Positions 1-5,375 of a stretch of 6,054 nucleotides of DNA are shown here, piece after piece. Where the stretch lies: contig SZPH01000131.1 of the NCBI GenBank assembly GCA_030263615.1, positions 1-6,054 on the forward strand. Reading direction: 5' to 3'. Both the position numbers and the translations under genes were made by a program. Numbering within the stretch: position 1 is the stretch's first letter; each line of letters begins with the position of its first letter. The notes beneath the pieces are model-generated. The model was not told the origin of the DNA. It was given only the letters and a program-made list of their open reading frames with translations, and searched no databases. Source of the DNA: Villigracilis sp900696595. GTDB lineage: Bacteria > Chloroflexota > Anaerolineae > Anaerolineales > Villigracilaceae.

Positions 1-60
1 GCGCGGAAAACGCGGATTTTTTGCTCTTTTATCAGCGTAAATCCGCGTTCATCTGCGTCC
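1..60. repeat. Degenerate ATCnGCGTnn decamer repeats within an inverted repeat
   Basis: Three consecutive decamers, atcagcgtaa (31-40), atccgcgttc (41-50) and atctgcgtcc (51-60), share the pattern ATCnGCGTnn. The 11 bases AACGCGGATTT at 9-19 are the exact reverse complement of AAATCCGCGTT at 39-49, so the segment could fold with a 19-base loop. No open reading frame here looks real. It resembles dispersed intergenic repeat debris, probably cut by the window's left edge. Function unknown. Confidence 0.6.
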
Positions 61-126
61 GACAAAAGGATTTTGACTTATTTCCGATAACGTCCAATAG
101 ACAATACGCGCATTCATGAGTTTGTA

Positions 127-167
127 GAAAAAACAGGCGACGGTCACTTCACAAGCGACCGTCGCCT
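127..167 (-). terminator. Rho-independent-type terminator downstream of vapC
   Basis: Read on the minus strand, a 15-bp stem (153-167 with 135-149) closes a 3-base loop at 150-152 and is followed at once by GTTTTTTC (127-134). The only imperfect pair, positions 146 and 156, is a G-U wobble in minus-strand RNA but an A-C mismatch in plus-strand RNA, so the structure fits minus-strand transcription. It lies about 100 bases past the vapC stop codon, with a heptamer array between. Copy 1 of a cassette found again at 934-997. Confidence 0.75.
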
Positions 168-178
168 CGTTACTTTTG

Positions 179-256
179 AATCACCAATCACCAATCGCCA
201 ATTACCAATCGCCAATTACCAATCACCAATTCACCAATCTCTATTCTCTATTCTTC
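179..256. repeat. Heptamer tandem repeat array, copy 1 (aatcacc / aatctct type)
   Basis: Consecutive 7-mers run from 179: aatcacc (twice), aatcgcc, aattacc, aatcgcc, aattacc, aatcacc, then one 8-base unit aattcacc (228-235), aatctct, attctct and a decaying attcttc. Variation is concentrated at unit positions 3 to 6. The array ends about 10 bases before the vapC stop codon, between that gene and its terminator hairpin. Similar heptanucleotide short tandem repeats are known from cyanobacteria, but homology to those is not claimed. Confidence 0.85.
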
Positions 257-266
257 AACATTACCC

Positions 267-644
267 TCAATACTTTTTCTCCACATACCGCACGCCTTCC
301 AAATCCTTGAAATGTTCGTCCTGCGTCCAAAGAACTGCATTATTGGCGCGGGCGGCGGCGAGGATCAGGCTGTCTGCCATGGGTAATTTCAGGTCGGTGG
401 AAAGTTTGGCGGCGCTCAATGCCAGCGACTCGTCTATCTCAATCACCTGTCCCTGCTTCATATCGCTGACGTGGACTTGCGCCTCGTTTATCCCGCTTTG
501 CGTGAGAATTTTCTTGAACACTTCATAGATGCAGATGACAGGCACAAGCAGGTTTTTGGTATCTTCGATGGCGGGCGCGAAAAAATCCGCGTTATCGCCC
601 TCCGCGAAGTATTCGAGCCAGCCGGACGAGTCGACAATGTTCAT
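267..644 (-). CDS. vapC: VapC-type PIN-domain toxin (ribonuclease)
   Basis: The 125-residue product is the usual length for a VapC toxin, a Mg2+-dependent PIN-domain endoribonuclease that cuts RNA in the cytoplasm when free of antitoxin. All four expected acidic positions are visible: D5 in the N-terminal strand (MNIVDSSGW), E41 (IYEVFKK), D91 (MADSLILAAA) and D109 (WTQDEHF). The domain therefore looks complete and active. Its ATG (642-644) overlaps the stop codon of the upstream antitoxin gene as ATGA. No strong ribosome binding site precedes it, which suggests translational coupling to the antitoxin. The target RNA cannot be told from sequence. Downstream lie a heptamer array and a terminator hairpin. 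Confidence 0.93.
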   Translation of the reverse strand: MNIVDSSGWLEYFAEGDNADFFAPAIEDTKNLLVPVICIYEVFKKILTQSGINEAQVHVSDMKQGQVIEIDESLALSAAKLSTDLKLPMADSLILAAARANNAVLWTQDEHFKDLEGVRYVEKKY

Positions 645-850
645 ACGCGATCCGCTTCGTCCCGTTCAATTCTCGTATCCATGCCCTTCAACGACCCGCG
701 CGCCTGCTTGATCGGGCGGACGGGGATGAATACCACCATATTGTCATAGAAAATGACATGCATCTTCTGCCCGGGTTTGACGCGCATCCGCCTGCGCGCT
801 TCCAGCGGGATGACGACCTGGTATTTTGGGGAAACAGTCACGACATCCAT
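641..850 (-). CDS. vapB: AbrB/MazE-family antitoxin (VapB-like)
   Basis: This 69-residue protein has the swapped-hairpin AbrB/SpoVT signature at its N terminus: MDVVTVSPKYQVVIP followed by LEARRRMRVKPGQKM, then the strand HVIFYDNMVVFIPVRP. The family dimerises to bind operator DNA. The charged C-terminal tail (about residues 45-69, GSLKGMDTRIERDEADRV) is where such antitoxins usually thread into the toxin's active site. The start is supported by GGAG six bases upstream and an extended -10 promoter just beyond. Autorepression by the VapB-VapC complex is typical of the family and is inferred here. The ATGA overlap with vapC fixes the pair as one operon. Confidence 0.9.
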   Translation of the reverse strand: MDVVTVSPKYQVVIPLEARRRMRVKPGQKMHVIFYDNMVVFIPVRPIKQARGSLKGMDTRIERDEADRV

Positions 851-884
851 ACGAAACTCCTATCGAACAAGAAAACGTAAAACG

Positions 885-893
885 ATTATATCA
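885..893 (-). promoter_or_regulatory. Extended -10 promoter for vapBC
   Basis: On the minus strand the motif TGATATAAT is a perfect extended -10 (TGnTATAAT) 34 bases ahead of the vapB ATG. This would give a leader of about 28 bases containing the GGAG ribosome site. No good -35 sits at 16-18 bases; a TTGAAA upstream is only 12 bases away, and an extended -10 often does without a -35. Two 7-mers, aaaacgt and aaaacga (872-885), overlap the likely transcription start. Confidence 0.6.
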
Positions 894-933
894 CTCCATT
901 ATTTTCAATTTGAGTTAACCTGAATGGACAACA

Positions 934-969
934 AACAGGCGACGGTCGCTTCGCAAGCGACCGTCGCCT
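934..969 (-). terminator. Perfect 15-bp hairpin, probable terminator of the 3606-1096 operon
   Basis: A perfect 15-bp stem (937-951 with 955-969) with loop CGC follows the two-gene minus-strand operon, separated from it by a heptamer array. The minus-strand RNA continues GTTTGTTG, a weaker U-tract than that of copy 1. On the plus strand the hairpin is followed by CTTTTT (975-980) after a short gap, but no plus-strand gene ends here. It also lies just upstream of the vapB promoter and would insulate it from read-through. Positions 934-997 match 132-195 without gaps, with four mismatches. Confidence 0.6.
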
Positions 970-980
970 CGTCACTTTTT

Positions 981-1100
981 AATCACCAATCACCAATTCA
1001 CCAATCTCTAATCTCTAATCTCTATTCTCTATTCTCTAATCTCTAATCTCTAATCTCTATTCTCTAATCTCTAATCTCTAATCTCTATTCTCTAATCACG
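981..1100. repeat. Heptamer tandem repeat array, copy 2 (about 17 units)
   Basis: Strict 7-mers run from 981: aatcacc twice, one 8-base aattcacc (995-1002), aatctct three times, attctct twice, aatctct three times, attctct, aatctct three times, attctct, and finally aatcacg (1094-1100). The last unit contains the stop codon (1096-1098) of the minus-strand propeller gene. The units are more uniform than in copy 1, suggesting recent slippage expansion. There are no spacers, so this is not a CRISPR array. Confidence 0.9.
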
Positions 1101-2655
1101 AAAGAATCACCTGCCCGCAATACTCGCACTTATCCATGCCGAGTTCCAGCGTCCCGCCGCAGTTGGGGCAGGCGAAGGTCTCGGTCTTGATGTTGAACCC
1201 CGCCGCCTTGAACGCCGCCTCGTTCTCGGCGAGGTCTCCGCGCAGGCGTTTGAGGCGCGAGAGATAGGCTTCGCCCGACACTTCGCCGGACTTGCGCAGG
1301 CGTTCCACGTCCGCGATGTGTTCCTTCAACATGCGGCGCTCGGCTTCCAGACTTTCGCGGCTCTTGTCTTGAAGCGAGAGTTTCATCTCCGGCTTGGGCG
1401 GGATGGACGCGAGAATCGCCGCGATGACCAAAATCACCGCCGAGACGATCACGCCCACCACCAGCGGCGTATATTGAAAACCGGGGATCGAACTGAACGT
1501 CACTTTATTGGTCTGCACTTCGTTGTAATCCGCGATAACGACGTAACGCTCGCCGCCCAGTTTGCCGATGTCAATGCGCGTGATGCCGCTGGAATGAGCG
1601 GGCAGGTTGTTGCGCGTCCCGTTTTCGGTGAAGACCGCCACCTTGCCCGCGTCGTCGCCGATGACCGCCTCTTCCTTGCCGTCTTCGTTGATGTCCAGCC
1701 CGGCGATCTCGGTCACTTTATCGGAGAGCGAACCCGTCCACATTTGAGTCGCCGTTGTCCCGTTGAAGGAGAACGCCCAAATGCCGCCTTCCTTGCCGCC
1801 GACCACAAACTCGCGCGACGACGGCTCGCCGTTCAACTCCACCTCGCGCACTTCGCTGACCGCCTGCCCGATGGATTTTTCGAACAACACGTTCCCATCC
1901 GCCGCGTTGTACACGCGCAATAAACCGTTCTCGCCGCCGGTGATGATCTCGCTGTTCCCGTCGGAGTTGAGATCGTAGGCCCGCATCCTTCTTAATTGTT
2001 CCTGATTCGCCGTCCAGACATTTTCCCCGCCCGAAGCGAAGACCTTCACCGTCCCGTCGTTGGAGGCGATGGCGACGTGGATTTCCCCGCCGATGCGGGC
2101 GTCGTCCATGCCGCGGATCTCCGCCCCGCCGACGGAGGATTGCCAGAGTTGAGTCCCGTCCACGCTCAAAGCGAGGACTCCGCCCGAAGAATCGCCGAGC
2201 AAAATCTGAGGTCCGGAGGCGAAGCGCACGACCGCCGCGCGCGAAGGAGCGCCGATGTTGAGATTCTGCGCGATGGTCGTCGGAGTCCCCTTGGAGATGA
2301 CATCCACCGCCAGACCCGCGCCGACGTAATACACGACGATATCTTCCACGCCGTCGCCGTTCACGTCGCCCAGGGTGGTCTTGGGCGCGTTGTAATTGAA
2401 ACTCCATGCGAGGGCGCCCGCGCCGTCGAAGGCGCTGACGTTTTCGGTGTTTTGAATGAAGAGTTCGTCCTGCCCGTCGCCGTCGAGGTCAATGACTTTC
2501 ATGCTTTCGGCGGAGGCGTATGACTGCGACCATGCGGCATGGCTGTTGAACTTTTCCGCGGCGGCGAACCCGCTGAACGAGAACACGCCCGCCACGACCA
2601 TGACGAGACAGACCAAAACAAACGCGACGATGAAGGGGATGATTTTGCGACTCAT
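1096..2655 (-). CDS. Membrane-anchored FG-GAP/VCBS propeller protein with cytoplasmic coiled coil and zinc ribbon
   Basis: Domains in order over 519 residues: an N-terminal hydrophobic helix (about 5-24, signal anchor or signal peptide); a beta-propeller-like region (about 35-390) with four DxDxDG-type calcium loops at D56, D97, D228 and D321 and recurring strand-turn units ending in patterns such as GGENGLLRVYN; a second membrane helix (about 397-418); a charged coiled coil (about 430-482); and a C-terminal zinc ribbon with C496, C499, C510 and C513 (CPNCGG, CEYCGQ). The propeller should lie outside and the coiled coil and ribbon inside. FG-GAP/PQQ-type propellers bind ligands or partners; no catalytic site is visible. 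The ATG follows directly on the upstream gene's TAA, so translation is probably coupled. A sensor or scaffold role is an inference; the specific function is unknown. Confidence 0.88.
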   Translation of the reverse strand: MSRKIIPFIVAFVLVCLVMVVAGVFSFSGFAAAEKFNSHAAWSQSYASAESMKVIDLDGDGQDELFIQNTENVSAFDGAGALAWSFNYNAPKTTLGDVNGDGVEDIVVYYVGAGLAVDVISKGTPTTIAQNLNIGAPSRAAVVRFASGPQILLGDSSGGVLALSVDGTQLWQSSVGGAEIRGMDDARIGGEIHVAIASNDGTVKVFASGGENVWTANQEQLRRMRAYDLNSDGNSEIITGGENGLLRVYNAADGNVLFEKSIGQAVSEVREVELNGEPSSREFVVGGKEGGIWAFSFNGTTATQMWTGSLSDKVTEIAGLDINEDGKEEAVIGDDAGKVAVFTENGTRNNLPAHSSGITRIDIGKLGGERYVVIADYNEVQTNKVTFSSIPGFQYTPLVVGVIVSAVILVIAAILASIPPKPEMKLSLQDKSRESLEAERRMLKEHIADVERLRKSGEVSGEAYLSRLKRLRGDLAENEAAFKAAGFNIKTETFACPNCGGTLELGMDKCEYCGQVILS

Positions 2656-3606
2656 TTATGCCGCCTTTCTTTCGAGGAGTGTGTACGCCGATTTGAGGAA
2701 TCCGAGAATGTGTTCGTGGTCGGCTTCCTCGAAGGGCGAGACGGCCATGACGTTGATCATGCCGCCTTCGGCGCTTAATTGTTCGATCTTGTATCTGCCC
2801 ACGTCCCTGCCCTGCGAGAACTGGTTGTTCGGTTTGATGATATACGCCTCCGGGTTGACCACGATGCGAACTTTCAATTCCTGCTGCGAGCCTTTGAACT
2901 TTTCGGGCTTGAGTTTGCTCTTGCCGCTGATGCGCGAACGCTTCCAGTAGGATTTGCGCTTCTTCGTTTTTTGGATGGCCGTCACGCGCAGGACGTTGCC
3001 GTCGTAGAGTTTGGCTTTGAGCGAAAGCCAGGGGTCGTTGAAGATCTGCGTGGTGCGGTTTTGCGTGTCCTTTGTCTCGCGCGCCACTTTTGTCTGGAGC
3101 ATGGAACCTGTCAGGTCGAGATGTCCGAGGAAGGTCGCGCCCGGCTTGAGGTCGTCGCGCAGCGTGTGCAGGATGTCCTTTGTCTTGTGATAGCGCGGGT
3201 GAAAATCCAGCAGGTCGCTTCTTCGCAAATTGCGCGCCATGATGAAAGCCGCGATCCATAGCGCAAACCCGCCCGCAAAGAAGACGAACGCGGAGGAGTA
3301 GCCGATCAGCATAATGAAAACGTCCACCAGCGCCAGCCCGATGCCTGCGAAGAAGATCATCATCGGAATCCAGCGCCATTTATCCCCGGCGGTTTCGGTC
3401 TTCTGCGCCTCGGCGATGAATTTGTTCATGCCGCGAATGATCGCGTCCGGCTTGTCGGCGATGGCGACATAGACCGGCGTGTATTCCTTTTTGCCGAACT
3501 GGTTCGTATCCTTGTTTCCCTTTTTACGCGCGGTGTTGAGCAGATAAAAGAAGAATACGAGAACGACGATGCCAGCGATCGCGCTTACGCAAAGAAATCC
3601 TTCCAT
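2656..3606 (-). CDS. Three-helix membrane protein of unknown function
   Basis: I do not recognise an established function for this 316-residue protein. It has one N-terminal membrane helix (about 5-23), a basic stretch (RKKGNK), a soluble segment (about 30-78), a two-helix hairpin (about 80-101 and 105-124), and a C-terminal soluble domain (about 130-316). The soluble domain contains HLDLTGSML (162-170), DPWLSLKAKLYDG (191-203), a very basic stretch around 213-237 (KKRKSYWKRSR) and a beta-rich ELKVRIVVNPEAY (243-255). The start is chosen because GGAGG (3612-3616) sits five bases before this ATG; another ATG at 3608-3610 is out of frame and only one base from it. It abuts the propeller gene (TAA then ATG), and the two probably act as one membrane complex, by inference from context only. 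Confidence 0.8.
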   Translation of the reverse strand: MEGFLCVSAIAGIVVLVFFFYLLNTARKKGNKDTNQFGKKEYTPVYVAIADKPDAIIRGMNKFIAEAQKTETAGDKWRWIPMMIFFAGIGLALVDVFIMLIGYSSAFVFFAGGFALWIAAFIMARNLRRSDLLDFHPRYHKTKDILHTLRDDLKPGATFLGHLDLTGSMLQTKVARETKDTQNRTTQIFNDPWLSLKAKLYDGNVLRVTAIQKTKKRKSYWKRSRISGKSKLKPEKFKGSQQELKVRIVVNPEAYIIKPNNQFSQGRDVGRYKIEQLSAEGGMINVMAVSPFEEADHEHILGFLKSAYTLLERKAA

Positions 3607-3611
3607 CCATG

Positions 3612-3616
3612 CCTCC
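3612..3616 (-). promoter_or_regulatory. Strong Shine-Dalgarno GGAGG that decides the start at 3606
   Basis: Minus-strand GGAGG lies five bases before the ATG at 3604-3606 and only one base before a second, out-of-frame ATG at 3608-3610. The spacing selects the former. It lies outside the repeat element that fills most of this intergenic gap, so the operon kept its own ribosome site. Confidence 0.7.
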
Positions 3617-3619
3617 GGT

Positions 3620-3625
3620 TATAAT
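3620..3625 (+). promoter_or_regulatory. Possible -10 hexamer for the glycosyltransferase
   Basis: A perfect TATAAT occurs on the plus strand just before the repeat element. The matching -35 position (3597-3602, atcctt) is poor. If used, the transcript would carry the whole hairpin-rich repeat as a leader of about 120 bases before the glycosyltransferase ATG. This is the only -10-like hexamer I noticed in the gap. Confidence 0.25.
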
Positions 3626-3635
3626 TTCCAAACTG

Positions 3636-3746
3636 TGTCACCCTGAGCGGAGCGACACATGCACCGCAGTGCGGATGCAGTGCGGTGAGGGTCTCTACGA
3701 CAGCCGTAGAGATTCTTCGCGGCGCGGGGCGCCGCGCAGAATGACA
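3636..3746 (+). repeat. MITE-like palindromic intergenic element with several hairpins
   Basis: The ends form an imperfect terminal inverted repeat: TGTCACCCTGAGCG at the left and the complement of TGTCATTCTGCGCG at the right (about 3733-3746). Inside are further inverted repeats: TGTGTC/GACACA (3634-3639 with 3654-3659), CACCGCA/TGCGGTG (3662-3668 with 3681-3687), TCTCTACG/CGTAGAGA (3692-3699 with 3705-3712) and CGCGGCGC/GCGCCGCG (3718-3725 with 3729-3736, loop GGG). The CCCTGAGCG...CAGAATGACA layout matches a style of non-coding dispersed repeat common in environmental bacterial genomes. It encodes no protein and would need a transposase supplied elsewhere if mobile. Confidence 0.7.
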
Positions 3747-3753
3747 AATAAAA

Positions 3754-4926
3754 ATGCCAAACATCCTCTACACCGCCTTCGACATCGTGCCAAGCCCCAA
3801 GGGGGCGAGCGCCCATATTCTCCACAATCTGCGCGGATTGGTCAATAGGGGACACGCCGTCCATCTTATCACGCCCAACGACGGACTGCTCCCCCCCGAA
3901 GATACCATCGAGGGCGCGCAGGTCACGCGCATTCCGCAGGACCTTTCGCAAAACTTCCTCGCCCGCGCCGTGCATTTCGGCAGGTCTGTGATGGCGCATC
4001 TCGCGCTCAACCCCGGCTATGACGTCGTCCACTTCCGCAACATCTGGGACGGTTTTCACATCGCGCAAAATAAAAAGAAGTTCGGCTACAAAACGCTCTT
4101 CGAGGTCAACGGTCTGCCCTCCATCGAACTCAAATATCATTACCCCGGCATGGATGCCGGGTTGCTGTCCAAGATCAAGGAGCAGGAGATTGCGACTCTG
4201 CACCTCGCGGACGCTGTGATCTGCCCCTCGAACGTGACCCGCGATTACATCGCCTCGCTCGGGCTGGACCGGAAGCGGGTGACTGTCATCCCAAACGGAG
4301 TCAGCCCCTCGGACTTTGCCTTCACGCCGTTGCCCGTCCGCGATGGGCGCGTCCCCATCCTGTTATATGTCGGCACCCTCGCCGACTGGCAGGGATTGGA
4401 TATCGTCATCAAAGCCCTGCCGAAGATTCTCGAAAGCCAGCCGGTCAAACTCCATATCGTCGGACGCGGAAGGTCGCGCCAGCGCAAAGCGCTCGCAAAG
4501 CAGATTCGCAAACTTGGACTGGAGGAGCATGTCATCGTTCAACCCGCCGTGCCGCATCACGAGATTCCGTCCCTGATCGCAGGCGCGGATATCTGCGTGG
4601 CTCCGCTGGCGTTGAACGACCGCAACGTCACGCAGGGCGCCTGCCCGATCAAAATCCTCGAATACATGGCGGCGGGACGGCCCCTGCTCGCCTCGAACAT
4701 GCCCATCGTCCGCGAACTCGTCCGCGAGGATGTGGACGGGTTGTTGTTTTCGCCCAACGACCCCGAAGACCTGGCGCGTCAGGCGGTTCAATTGTTGAAG
4801 AATATGGAATTATCGCAACGGCTGGCGGAGTCCGCGGCGGCGCATGTGCGCGAGAAATTTACCTGGCACGAGTCGCAGAAGAAGTTGGGGAAGGTAGTCG
4901 AGAAGCTTTTAATCCGTGATACGTAA
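3754..4926 (+). CDS. Glycosyltransferase family 4 (GT-B fold)
   Basis: This 390-residue protein has the full two-domain layout of a retaining GT4 enzyme that moves a sugar from a nucleotide-sugar donor to a cell-surface glycan or lipid acceptor. The N-terminal acceptor domain opens with NILYTAFDIVPSPKGASAHI (3-22), with the expected glycine-rich loop, and includes FEVNGLPS (116-123). The donor domain includes VTVIPNGVS (176-184), LLYVGTLADWQGLD (203-216), LHIVGRG (233-239), IAGADICVAPL (275-285) and CPIKILEYMAAGRP (297-310), with E303 as the second glutamate of the E-x7-E motif. The first glutamate is replaced (G295), as in some GT4 members. Donor and acceptor are unknown. No Shine-Dalgarno is visible before the ATG, which lies seven bases after a repeat element. 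The last codons are part of a heptamer-like repeat. Confidence 0.92.
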   Translation: MPNILYTAFDIVPSPKGASAHILHNLRGLVNRGHAVHLITPNDGLLPPEDTIEGAQVTRIPQDLSQNFLARAVHFGRSVMAHLALNPGYDVVHFRNIWDGFHIAQNKKKFGYKTLFEVNGLPSIELKYHYPGMDAGLLSKIKEQEIATLHLADAVICPSNVTRDYIASLGLDRKRVTVIPNGVSPSDFAFTPLPVRDGRVPILLYVGTLADWQGLDIVIKALPKILESQPVKLHIVGRGRSRQRKALAKQIRKLGLEEHVIVQPAVPHHEIPSLIAGADICVAPLALNDRNVTQGACPIKILEYMAAGRPLLASNMPIVRELVREDVDGLLFSPNDPEDLARQAVQLLKNMELSQRLAESAAAHVREKFTWHESQKKLGKVVEKLLIRDT

Positions 4927-4938
4927 TCCGTAATGAGT
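4911..4938 (+). repeat. Short heptamer-like repeat spanning the glycosyltransferase stop codon
   Basis: The bases read aatccgt, gatacgt, aatccgt, aatgagt: four 7-base units, the first and third identical. They encode the last residues (IRDT) and the TAA at 4924-4926 of the glycosyltransferase. The C-terminal tail of the enzyme may therefore be repeat-derived. Confidence 0.55.
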
Positions 4939-4985
4939 TGGCAGGGATTGAGGAGAAGCCCAAAGCGCAAAACGCAAATCGGGTA
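4939..4985. other. Tail-to-tail gap with no recognisable terminator
   Basis: The glycosyltransferase and the toxin gene converge here. I see no stem followed by a T-run on either strand. The stretch 4962-4982 again reads in 7-base units: aaagcgc, aaaacgc, aaatcgg. Either converging transcripts overlap or termination is Rho-dependent. Confidence 0.45.
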
Positions 4986-5375
4986 TTACAAATTTCCCTT
5001 TATCCATTGAACGAAATCAACGAATGACATTTCATCGGTCAATAACAGCCGTGTCTTATCTTCCAGATGCAGGTGTGAGATATTCTCCCCGGCATGTTCT
5101 TCCCCAATCTTTCCATACTTGAGGCGGATTGCGCGCGGGTCGGGAGCATTGTCGAAGCCCGCTTCAACCCGTTTGCCCTGCATTACATAGTAGCGGTATT
5201 TTCGAATGCCGTCGCTGAATAATTCAGTGACAAGGATTTGGTATTTGCCGTAATCCGCTTCGATTCGCAAAATGGAGCGATTCGGTGTCGCGTCAATTTC
5301 GTAAAATACGTTTTCGAAAACAGACTCGGCGAGTTCGATTATTTCAGCAAAATGTCTTGAAGTTTTTTCGTCCAA
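4986..5375 (-). CDS. TumE-family (DUF6516) toxin-antitoxin system protein
   Basis: The 129-residue product has the hallmarks of the TumE/DUF6516 family: a beta-rich start (SILRIEADYGKYQILVTELF, 34-53), a tyrosine-rich strand KYRYYVMQGKRV (59-70), FDNAPDP (74-80), a paired histidine motif HLHL (101-104), and the closing helix MSFVDFVQWI (116-125). Family members are annotated as the toxin half of two-gene modules; the biochemical target is not evident here. The start is the TTG at 5373-5375, the only plausible initiator before the conserved region, with AAGGGGG several bases upstream. This puts the first 37 bases inside the end of the upstream gene, in another frame, suggesting coupled translation at a low level. 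FDNAP and H-x-H are the best evidence for the family; toxicity is inferred. Confidence 0.75.
   Translation of the reverse strand: MDEKTSRHFAEIIELAESVFENVFYEIDATPNRSILRIEADYGKYQILVTELFSDGIRKYRYYVMQGKRVEAGFDNAPDPRAIRLKYGKIGEEHAGENISHLHLEDKTRLLLTDEMSFVDFVQWIKGNL

Noticed and set aside
63..95. Plus-strand promoter beginning TTGACT
   Set aside because: The -35-like box has only a weak AATAGA at the right distance and no plus-strand gene follows; it would run into the terminator of vapBC.
893..911. TTGAAA as a -35 box for the vapBC promoter
   Set aside because: It is only 12 bases from TATAAT, too close for a standard sigma-70 promoter; the extended -10 explains the site better.
981..1100. CRISPR-like array
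   Set aside because: Units of 7 bases follow each other without spacers; there are no cas genes nearby.
1318..2523. Plus-strand open frames opposite the propeller gene
   Set aside because: They mirror the codon structure of the minus-strand gene, show no family motifs and have low-complexity HRD-rich composition.
2489..3379. 296-residue minus-strand open frame within the membrane protein region
   Set aside because: Its translation is rich in R, H, G and P, typical of a shifted frame in GC-rich DNA, and it overlaps two well-supported genes on the same strand.
3618..3647. Minus-strand promoter TATAAC for the membrane operon
   Set aside because: A start seven bases downstream would begin inside or after the GGAGG ribosome site, so the transcript would lack it, and there is no -35. 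The operon promoter probably lies in or beyond the repeat element.
3619..4203. 194-residue minus-strand open frame opposite the glycosyltransferase start
   Set aside because: It runs through the non-coding repeat element and lies antisense to conserved glycosyltransferase motifs; no ribosome site or family resemblance.
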